NCBI RefSeq assembly: GCF_001940525.2
Contig: NZ_CP019437.1
Location: 2,901,501-2,965,500 of the forward strand
DNA: 64,000 bases
From: Thioclava nitratireducens
GTDB lineage: Bacteria > Pseudomonadota > Alphaproteobacteria > Rhodobacterales > Rhodobacteraceae
Direction of reading: 5' to 3'
Below are positions 56,628-64,000 of the stretch, in pieces. Within the stretch, counting starts at the first letter, position 1. Every line of letters begins with the position of its first letter. A program made the position numbers and the translations under genes. Under the pieces are notes generated by a model. The model saw only the letters and a list, made by a program, of their open reading frames with translations. It had not been told where the DNA came from and searched no databases.

Positions 56628-58379
56628 TCAGTTGCTGCCCGGTGTGGGAAGCGGGGGCAGCCCACCCGGAGCCGCGCTTCCCGAGCTTGACCCGCCAGAG
56701 GTCGACCCACCGAGCGGCGCCAGAGACGGCAGTCCTCCGAGGCCGCCCCCATCGCCCATGCCCGGCATCTGGGGCAGCTTGATCTCGACGTCCTTCAGAT
56801 CAACCTGCGGCCCCTTGTAGTGCATCACCATGGCCGGGAAGGCGATCACGATGGCGATCATCGCAACCTGGATGAACACGAAGGGAATGGCGCCCCAGTA
56901 GATCTGCGAGGTCTTCACCGGCTCCATCTTCTTGCCGGTAACCTTGTCGATATAGGGCACCTTGGCCGCGACCGAGCGCAGGTAGAACAGCGCGAAGCCG
57001 AAGGGCGGGTGCATGAACGAGGTCTGCATGTTCACGCCCAGGATCACGCCGAACCAGATCAGATCGATCCCCAGCGCCTGCGCGGCAGGCGCCAGAAGCG
57101 GCACGATGATGAAGGCCAGCTCGAAGAAATCGAGGAAGAAGGCGAGGAAGAACACAAGGAACGACACCACGATCAGGAAGCCCAACTGGCCACCCGGAAG
57201 CGAGGTCAGCAGATGCTCGACCCAGACCTGCCCGTTCACCCCGTAGAAGGTGAGCGAGAAGACCCGCGCGCCCAGCAGGATGAACAGCACGAAGGCCGAC
57301 AGGCGCGTCGTCGCCGCCAGCGCATCACGCACGACGGGGAAGGTCAGACGCTTCTTGACCGCCGACAGCACCAGCGCGCCGACCGCGCCCATGGCGCCGC
57401 CTTCGGTGGGAGTCGCAACACCCAGGAAGATCGTGCCCAGCACCAGGAAGATCAGCGCCAGCGGCGGGATCAGCACGATGACCACCTGCTGGGCCAGACG
57501 GCTCATCAGGTTGATCTTCAGCGCCTTGTCGAGCAAGGCCACGATATAGACCACGATCACGGCCGCACCGGCAGCCAGGATCTCGGAGTTGTTGACGCTC
57601 GACCCGCTCGCCTCGAAATACTTCTCGGCGAAGATGAAGACTGCGACCGCGCCGGCCAGCGCGACAAGGAGCGACATCACACCCGAGCCGAGCGTACGCG
57701 CCTCTTTCGGCAGGGCCGGCATCGACTTCGGCTTGATGATCGACATCACGAGCACGTAGCCGAGGTAGATGCCGGTCAGCACCATACCGGGGATCAGCGC
57801 GCCCTTGTACATGTCACCCACCGAAACGCCCAGCTGGTCAGCCAGAACGATCAGCACCAGCGAAGGCGGAATGATCTGCGCCAATGTCCCAGACGCCGCA
57901 ATGACACCTGTGGCCACCTTCCGATCATAGCCGTAGCGCAACATGATCGGCAGCGAGATCAGGCCCATAGCGATCACCGACGCCGCGACCACGCCCGTGG
58001 TCGCCGCCAGAAGCGCGCCCACGATGATCACCGCATAGGCGAGACCGCCGCGCACCGGACCGAACAACTGACCGATCGTGTCGAGGAGATCCTCGGCCAT
58101 GCCCGATTTCTCGAGCACGATGCCCATGAATGTGAAGAATGGGATGGCAAGTAGGGTCTCGTTCGACAAGACCCCGTAGAACCGTTGCGGCATCGCATTC
58201 AACAACGGCCAGTCAAGATTGATCGTCCCGCCGGAATAGCCCGACAGTTCAACGCCGATGACGAAGAACAAAAGACCGTTGGCCGCGAGCGCGAAGGCCG
58301 CAGGATAGCCGATCAGCAGGAAGACGATCAGCGAGATGAACATGATCGGGGCCATGTTCTGAGCAATAAGCTCGAGCAT
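56628..58379 (-). CDS. dctM: TRAP transporter large permease (DctM) with a Gly/Ser/Pro-rich C-terminal tail
   Basis: A 583-residue integral membrane protein of the DctM/IT superfamily, with about twelve or more hydrophobic segments. It starts LIAQNMAPIMFISLIVFLLIGYPAAFALAANG and includes LAIPFFTFMGIVLEKSGMAEDLLDTIGQLFGPVRGGLAYAVIIVGALLAATTGVVAAS, the conserved first half, and a second half with PTEGGAMGAVGALV. The last ~45 residues (GMGDGGGLGGLPSLAPLGGS, then GGSSSGSAAPGGLPPLP) are a disordered Gly/Ser/Pro tail, not part of the core fold. The enzyme partner DctQ is immediately upstream; receptors are on the opposite strand nearby. The substrate is probably the 2-oxo acid of the TakP-like receptors. 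Confidence 0.93.
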   Translation of the reverse strand: MLELIAQNMAPIMFISLIVFLLIGYPAAFALAANGLLFFVIGVELSGYSGGTINLDWPLLNAMPQRFYGVLSNETLLAIPFFTFMGIVLEKSGMAEDLLDTIGQLFGPVRGGLAYAVIIVGALLAATTGVVAASVIAMGLISLPIMLRYGYDRKVATGVIAASGTLAQIIPPSLVLIVLADQLGVSVGDMYKGALIPGMVLTGIYLGYVLVMSIIKPKSMPALPKEARTLGSGVMSLLVALAGAVAVFIFAEKYFEASGSSVNNSEILAAGAAVIVVYIVALLDKALKINLMSRLAQQVVIVLIPPLALIFLVLGTIFLGVATPTEGGAMGAVGALVLSAVKKRLTFPVVRDALAATTRLSAFVLFILLGARVFSLTFYGVNGQVWVEHLLTSLPGGQLGFLIVVSFLVFFLAFFLDFFELAFIIVPLLAPAAQALGIDLIWFGVILGVNMQTSFMHPPFGFALFYLRSVAAKVPYIDKVTGKKMEPVKTSQIYWGAIPFVFIQVAMIAIVIAFPAMVMHYKGPQVDLKDVEIKLPQMPGMGDGGGLGGLPSLAPLGGSTSGGSSSGSAAPGGLPPLPTPGSN

Positions 58380-58951
58380 TACAGACCCTCCTCTTCGGCG
58401 ATGGGATCATGGCCGTGATGGCCCGCGCTGTCGGCATGGGGATCCGCGATCAACCCACGCATCACGCCGATCTTCTTGATGATCTCGGACACGCCCTGGA
58501 AGAACAGCTGCCAGAAGCCGATCAGCAGCAGGAGCTTGGCCGGCCACAGGATCAGACCGCCCGAATTCGTCGACATCTCGCCCGAGCGGATCGAGATCAT
58601 CACGAAGGGAGTCAGCTTGAACAGCATCAGCACGACGAACGGCATCAGGAAGAAGATATGCCCGAGCAGATCGATCCAGTGCTGCACTTTCCGCGAGAAC
58701 GCACCATAGATGATGTCGATGCGGATATGCTCGTTTTGCTTGAGCGTGTATGCGGCAGCGCCCAGAAACGCCGCGCCGAAAAGATACCATTGCAATTCCA
58801 GCCAAGCGTTCGACGACATGTCGAAGGCTTTGCGTACAATGGCGTTGGTCGCACTCACGAGGACCGACACCAGAATAAGCCACGACACCGCCTTGCCGAT
58901 GGTCTCGTTTATCCGGTCGATCGCGCGTGAAAGGGCCAGCAAAGCGCCCAT
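58379..58951 (-). CDS. dctQ: TRAP transporter small permease (DctQ)
   Basis: A 190-residue, four-helix membrane protein of the DctQ family. Segments are ALSRAIDRINETIGKAVSWLILVSVLVSATNAIVRK, NAWLELQWYLFGAAFLGAAAYTLKQNEHIRIDIIYG (with the conserved EhvriDi-like motif), HIFFLMPFVVLMLFKLTPFVM and WPAKLLLLIGFWQLFFQGVSEIIKKI. It forms the TRAP membrane complex with DctM, whose start overlaps its stop (TAATG-like, 1 bp). GGGAGGAAGTG precedes the ATG at 58951. An inverted repeat at 59049-59065 lies about 100 bp upstream. Confidence 0.93.
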   Translation of the reverse strand: MGALLALSRAIDRINETIGKAVSWLILVSVLVSATNAIVRKAFDMSSNAWLELQWYLFGAAFLGAAAYTLKQNEHIRIDIIYGAFSRKVQHWIDLLGHIFFLMPFVVLMLFKLTPFVMISIRSGEMSTNSGGLILWPAKLLLLIGFWQLFFQGVSEIIKKIGVMRGLIADPHADSAGHHGHDPIAEEEGL

Positions 58952-59048
58952 CTCACTTCCTCCCTAATTTTGTCCCGAAAGCCTGCCCGAGGCTTTGCCC
59001 GTGATTGGCCGAGTGGAGGCGAAAGGTCAAGCAATTAAGGCCCTATCT

Positions 59049-59065
59049 GGTCTGTTCACTTGACC
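59049..59065. promoter_or_regulatory. Candidate regulator site upstream of dctQM
   Basis: GGTCTGTTCACTTGACC sits inside a longer inverted repeat with arms ATCTGGTC (59045-59052) and GACCAGAT (59062-59069). Read on the minus strand it is GGTCAAGTGAACAGACC, close to the site upstream of the second receptor gene. It lies about 100 bp before dctQ. It could be a GntR-type operator for the TRAP genes. The rest of the interval 58952-59267 (about 315 bp without genes) shows nothing else I can name. Confidence 0.55.
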
Positions 59066-59267
59066 AGATCGACCTAAAAACATCGCTCCCCAGCGCCGAC
59101 CTGGCGACTGACGAAGCGTCAACGGGATCACGTTGATGCGACTGACCTAGCGGCACCCGCGTCGCACGCCGCTTATGATTTCTCAAAGTTGCGACTCGCA
59201 GGTCGCGATGCGCAACAATCGGGAAGAAATTTCCTCCCTTCGCGACATTTTATTCAGCGTTTGGGCA

Positions 59268-59296
59268 TTGACGCCTCCTGCACCCGCTCATAATGT
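59268..59296 (+). promoter_or_regulatory. Sigma-70 promoter of the ilvBN leader
   Basis: TTGACG (59268-59273), a 17-bp spacer and TAATGT (59291-59296): close to the consensus hexamers with ideal spacing. Transcription would begin near 59303 and includes the leader peptide and attenuator hairpins. Confidence 0.75.
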
Positions 59297-59326
59297 CCGC
59301 GCAAAGCAGTCCGAAAGGGATCCGCA

Positions 59327-59377
59327 ATGGATGCGATTCTTCTTGTCGTCGTAGGAGCCAAGCGCATGGGCCGGTAA
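59327..59377 (+). CDS. ilvL: ilvBN leader peptide
   Basis: A 16-residue peptide, MDAILLVVVGAKRMGR, followed by TAA at 59375-59377. A strong site AAAGGGA lies six bases upstream of the ATG. Six consecutive residues are Ile-Leu-Leu-Val-Val-Val, the end products of the pathway made by the downstream enzyme. This, with the hairpins at 59362-59431, is the standard layout of ribosome-mediated attenuation. The gene is too short for ordinary gene finders. No homology search could be run, so it rests on composition, ribosome site and context. Confidence 0.8.
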   Translation: MDAILLVVVGAKRMGR

Positions 59378-59431
59378 CGGTTAGACCATGAAGGTTCCCA
59401 TGCGCCCCCGCCTCAAAGCCGGGGGCTTTTT
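59362..59431 (+). promoter_or_regulatory. Transcription attenuator of ilvBN (antiterminator and terminator hairpins)
   Basis: GCGCATGGG (59362-59370), inside the last codons of the leader peptide, is the exact complement of CCCATGCGC (59397-59405). The terminator stem is GCCCCCG (59404-59410) / CGGGGGC (59420-59426) followed by TTTTTA. The two structures share bases 59404-59405, so they compete directly. A ribosome stalled on the Ile/Leu/Val codons (59336-59353) would leave 59362-59370 free to pair and hinder the terminator. One that reaches the stop codon would cover it and let the terminator form. Confidence 0.72.
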
Positions 59432-59500
59432 ATTGGACGATTGGACGCTTGAGAGGTAGCGGCGGGCGGCGTGGCCCTCGCGCAAGGATGGAGTGAGCAT

Positions 59501-61246
<1,746 letters not shown>

Positions 61247-61251
61247 GCGAC

Positions 61252-61310
61252 GCCGGGGGCTCTGCCCCCGGACCCCCGGGATATTTGGACCAAGCCGAAG
61301 ATCGGGTCCG
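61252..61310. repeat. Intergenic GGGATATTT element, half copy inside the ilvBN operon
   Basis: CCGGGGGC (61253-61260) and GCCCCCGG (61264-61271) form a short perfect hairpin, followed by CCCGGGATATTTGG and CCAAGCCGAAGATCGGG. These are the left arm and inner arm of the full repeats at 1271, 9091 and 47327; the right arm is missing. It lies in the 86 bp between the ilvB stop and the ilvN start. Confidence 0.65.
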
Positions 61311-61332
61311 AACTAGGAAAAGGAGAGAGGCA

Positions 61333-61893
61333 ATGGCCGCTCTGAAAATCAAGAAAGGCTCCTCGAGCCATTCCGCTTACGACCTGCGCGACAGCCACGA
61401 TCAGATTGAGCGCAGCCATACGCTCGCCGTGATCGTGGATAACGAGGCCGGGGTTCTGGCCCGTGTGATCGGGCTGTTCTCGGGCCGCGGCTACAACATC
61501 GACAGCCTGACCGTGGCCGAGGTGGACCATAAGGGCCATCGCAGCCGGATCACCGTCGTCACCCGCGGCACCGAGAACGTGATCGACCAGATCAAGGCAC
61601 AGCTGGGCCGCATCGTGCCGGTTCACGAAGTGAAGGACCTGACCGTCGAGGGCTATCCGGTCGAGCGCGAACTGGCGCTGATCAAGGTTGCGGGGACCGG
61701 CGACAAGCGTATCGAAGCGCTGCGTCTGGCCGAGATCTTTCGCGCCAATGTGGTCGACTCGACGCTGGAGAGCTTTGTCTTCGAGATCACCGGCACGCCC
61801 GAGAAGATCGACGCTTTCGCCGATCTGATGCGCCCGCTGGGTCTGGCCGAAGTGGCCCGCACCGGGGTCGCGGCGCTGTCGCGCGGGGCCTGA
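61333..61893 (+). CDS. ilvN: Acetolactate synthase small (regulatory) subunit
   Basis: The small subunit activates IlvB and confers feedback inhibition by valine. The 186-residue chain starts MAALKIKKGSSSHSAYDLRDS (ATG at 61333 with GGAGAG upstream). The N-terminal ACT domain reads TLAVIVDNEAGVLARVIGLFSGRGYNIDSLTVAEVD, followed by the second ACT-like domain VERELALIKVAG and FEITGTPEKIDAFADLMRPLGLAEVARTG. The frame is open back to 61243, inside the repeat, but that start has no ribosome site. It is co-transcribed with ilvB. Confidence 0.94.
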   Translation: MAALKIKKGSSSHSAYDLRDSHDQIERSHTLAVIVDNEAGVLARVIGLFSGRGYNIDSLTVAEVDHKGHRSRITVVTRGTENVIDQIKAQLGRIVPVHEVKDLTVEGYPVERELALIKVAGTGDKRIEALRLAEIFRANVVDSTLESFVFEITGTPEKIDAFADLMRPLGLAEVARTGVAALSRGA

Positions 61894-61904
61894 GCCCGAG
61901 CGAC

Positions 61905-62888
61905 ATGGCCGAGCCGCATCCCGCCACCGATCCTGCTCTGGGTGTCGTCATCGTCACCTATCGGTCCTCGGACGTGATCGCGGCCTGCATCGCCTCGCTG
62001 CGGGCGGCGACCGGCGTGGCGCTGCATGTGGTGGTAGTCGACAATGCCTCGCCCGATGACACGGTCGAGGTGATCCGCGCGGCTGTCCCCGATCTGATGG
62101 GGGCTGCGGAGGCGGGTCAGGAAGGCATTGCGCTGATCGAGGCGGGAGCCAATGGCGGGTTTGCTGCGGGCGTCAATCTTGGCCTCGCGCGGCTCGCGGC
62201 CAATCCCGCGCTCGACCGGTTCTGGCTGCTCAACCCCGATTGCGTAGTGCTGCCCGAGACGCCTGCCGCCCTCGCCTCGCATGATCCCGGACCGCGAGGC
62301 GCCGCGATGATCGCGCATCGGGTGGTCTATGGTGACGCGCCCGATACGATCCAGATTGACGGCGGAGTGATCGACCGGCGCACCGGGATCACCCATAACC
62401 TGAACCAGTTTGCCCCCGCGGACAGCCCTGCCCCGGACCCGGAGCACATCGACTTCGTCACCGGCGCGAGCCTAGTCGCCACCCGCGCCCATCTCGAGCG
62501 CGCGGGGCCTCTGACGGAAGATTATTTCCTCTATTACGAGGAGGTCGACTGGGCGCTGCGCCGGGGCAATCTGCCGATCTCCTATTGCGCAGGCGCAATC
62601 GTTCATCACGTCGCGGGCACGGCGATCGGCTCGCAGCGGATGGGCTCGGTCGCCTCGCCATTTTCGCAATATTTCAAGCATCGCGCACGCGCGATGTTCC
62701 TGCGCCGCCATTTCCCCGCCGGGCTGATCGGCGGCGCGGCGTGGTCGCTTGCCAAAGCCGCGCAATTGCGGGCGCAGGGGCATGGAGCGGAAGCCGCGGC
62801 CCTGTTGCGGGGTTTCTTCGGAATGGCACCGCCCGATCCGGTTCTGGCCGCGCTCAGCCCGGAGGCACGGGCAAAGATCGGCCGTTAA
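61905..62888 (+). CDS. Family 2 glycosyltransferase
   Basis: A 327-residue GT2 (GT-A fold) glycosyltransferase. The N-terminal strand and nucleotide-binding site are GVVIVTYRSSDVIAACIASLR, then VVVDNASPDDTVEVIRA. The glycine-rich block EAGANGGFAAGVNLGLARL, the DxD-like acidic region FWLLNPDCVVLP and the acceptor motif DYFLYYEEVDWALR are typical of rhamnosyl- or similar transferases. It starts 12 bp after ilvN. The last four bases overlap the convergent O-antigen-ligase-like gene. Probably a surface-polysaccharide enzyme; sugar donor unknown. Confidence 0.9.
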   Translation: MAEPHPATDPALGVVIVTYRSSDVIAACIASLRAATGVALHVVVVDNASPDDTVEVIRAAVPDLMGAAEAGQEGIALIEAGANGGFAAGVNLGLARLAANPALDRFWLLNPDCVVLPETPAALASHDPGPRGAAMIAHRVVYGDAPDTIQIDGGVIDRRTGITHNLNQFAPADSPAPDPEHIDFVTGASLVATRAHLERAGPLTEDYFLYYEEVDWALRRGNLPISYCAGAIVHHVAGTAIGSQRMGSVASPFSQYFKHRARAMFLRRHFPAGLIGGAAWSLAKAAQLRAQGHGAEAAALLRGFFGMAPPDPVLAALSPEARAKIGR

Positions 62889-64000
62889 TCCCGCCGATGA
62901 CTCTGTGCAAACCGCGTGTAGCTGGTGGCACGCGCCTCAGGCCGCGCCGCGTCCTCGGGGGCGTCGGCCCGCTCTTTCACCGCTTCGGTCAGCATCCACA
63001 TGCCGGCGCCGAACAGGAAGAAGGTGAAGGCGTAGATCGACTCCCAGACATAGACGGTGCAGAGCGTGAAGGTCATCCCCGCGAAGGTGAACACCCAGGA
63101 GCGACGGAAATTTTGCATCCGCGTATCGCCGCTGAAATCCCGGAACATCACCTTGAACAGCCCCCAGACATAGCCGCTCGTGACCAGCAGGAAGCCGGGG
63201 ATGCCATAGCGCACCGCCATCACCAGCCAGAAATTATCCATCGAGCCGGAATACATGTACCACGGTCGCACCCAGTCGTTCAGGCCGATCCCGAAGACCG
63301 GGTTGGCCCAGACATTCTTCAGCCCCCACTCGAAGATGATCGTGCGCCAATAGGCGGTATGGGCCGAGAAGGTCGCGTAGCTGAGAAACACCATGATCGG
63401 CGAGCGGTTCGACAGCAGGTCCACCGTGACATAGGCGAAAGCGAAGAGCCCCGTCAGCAGCCACCAGCGCCATTCGATCCGCACGAAGGTGATATACCAG
63501 CCGATCAGCCCCAGTTGCAGCAGCAGCGACAGAAGCGCGCCCGAAGACAGCGCGAGAAAGCCGTTGAGCAGGATCATCCCGCTCGCCACCACCCGCCATC
63601 CGAGCGATTTGATCCCGTCGAAGGCCACGAAGGCGAAGGCGAAGACGACCGAGCAATAGAGCCCGAAATGGATCGGATGGGCGAAGGGGCCCTGCACACG
63701 CTCCAGCCCCAAGCGCGGCTCCTGAAAGTTGTAGGTGATCGTGCTCATTCCCGGCAGCTTGTCGATCAGCGTCGGGATCAGGGTCGTGCCGGTCTTGGTC
63801 TCGTAAAGCGAAAATGGCGTCAGGATCAGCACCGACCAGATCAGCACCTTGCCCAGCGCCGCGAAATCCTCGCGCGAGCGGATATAGGCGCGCCCGATCA
63901 GGTAGCCTCCCAGCACCTCGAGCCCCACCGAGCCCGCTTGCTGAATGACGCGATCCGGGTTGTTGACCGCGAGCGCGACCGACAGCCACAGCGCATGGAA
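62885..64000 (-). CDS. O-antigen ligase-like membrane protein (5' end beyond the window)
   Basis: The open frame runs past the right window edge, so the start is not seen; 371 codons are visible. The product has about eight or more hydrophobic segments (LWLSVALAVNN at the visible start, LIWSVLILTPFSLYETKTG, FGLYCSVVFAFAFVAFD, WWLLTGLFAFAYVTVDLL). A periplasmic loop with the Wzy_C-like pattern WRTIIFEWGLKNVWANPVFGIGLNDWVRPWY precedes VMAVRYGIPGFLLVTSGYVWGLF. It may be a Wzy polymerase or WaaL ligase of a surface polysaccharide; which one is unclear. It overlaps the convergent GT2 gene by four bases, consistent with a shared envelope-glycan locus. Confidence 0.82.
   Translation of the reverse strand, partial: FHALWLSVALAVNNPDRVIQQAGSVGLEVLGGYLIGRAYIRSREDFAALGKVLIWSVLILTPFSLYETKTGTTLIPTLIDKLPGMSTITYNFQEPRLGLERVQGPFAHPIHFGLYCSVVFAFAFVAFDGIKSLGWRVVASGMILLNGFLALSSGALLSLLLQLGLIGWYITFVRIEWRWWLLTGLFAFAYVTVDLLSNRSPIMVFLSYATFSAHTAYWRTIIFEWGLKNVWANPVFGIGLNDWVRPWYMYSGSMDNFWLVMAVRYGIPGFLLVTSGYVWGLFKVMFRDFSGDTRMQNFRRSWVFTFAGMTFTLCTVYVWESIYAFTFFLFGAGMWMLTEAVKERADAPEDAARPEARATSYTRFAQSHRRD

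Noticed and set aside
59388..59459. A second short frame MKVPMRPRLKAGGFLLDDWT before ilvB as an alternative leader peptide.
   Set aside because: It spans the terminator itself, has no ribosome site and no run of Ile/Leu/Val; the frame at 59327 has all of these.

Overview
The window is a GC-rich, gene-dense chromosomal segment of an alphaproteobacterium, most likely Rhodobacteraceae (Rhodobacter/Paracoccus/Thioclava-like). This follows from the gene content: the cobS/cobT pair, a B12-dependent class II ribonucleotide reductase, DUF1489, DUF2484 and DUF2852 proteins, a TakP-type TRAP receptor, a MaoC-Pta fusion next to ackA, and the order of the division/cell-wall cluster. I see no phage, IS element, plasmid gene, CRISPR array, rRNA or tRNA; the region is mostly core genome.

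Layout. 0-9 kb: PQQ-type sugar dehydrogenase, a J-domain protein, a DUF4177 protein, cobS / secreted protein / cobT, an FMN reductase and an M24 aminopeptidase P. 9-14 kb: ackA with its MaoC-Pta partner, a D-lactate/glycolate-type FAD dehydrogenase and an NTF2-like protein. 13.7-29 kb, all minus strand: recN, bamD, lpxC, then the dcw cluster in transcription order ftsW, murG, murC, amino-acid permease, DUF2484, murB, ddl, ftsQ, ftsA, ftsZ. 29-36 kb: a photolyase-like FAD protein, a broken cyclophilin-like gene, a cupin, and a TetR-controlled HlyD/ABC export operon. 36-51 kb: nrdJ, DUF1489, the zwf-pgl-pgi operon, a DUF2478/PIN/RlmI group, edd-eda (Entner-Doudoroff) and glnE. 51-59 kb: YbaK, DUF2852, arginyl/leucyl-transferase Bpt, two TakP-like TRAP receptors facing a dctQM permease, and two tiny tandem glycine-zipper lipoproteins. 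59-64 kb: ilvBN with a leader-peptide attenuator, a GT2 glycosyltransferase and an O-antigen-ligase-like gene cut by the window edge.

How genes work together. zwf-pgl-pgi and edd-eda form the Entner-Doudoroff route and share the same palindromic LacI-type operator (GTTAGCGCTAAC). The TRAP receptors and the permease lie in separate convergent units; one receptor gene and dctQM carry a similar 17-bp inverted repeat upstream, suggesting a common regulator. ilvBN is preceded by a strong promoter, a 16-residue Ile/Leu/Val-rich leader peptide and mutually exclusive hairpins, the layout of classical attenuation.

Sequence integrity. Four genes between 34 and 49 kb (ABC ATPase, edd, eda, glnE) are each broken by the apparent loss of a single base in a G or C run, and adding one base restores each. 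This may be assembly error rather than biology, and any reading of lost functions should wait for read-level checking. A family of intergenic hairpins built around GGGATATTT occurs four times and is the main repeat in the window.
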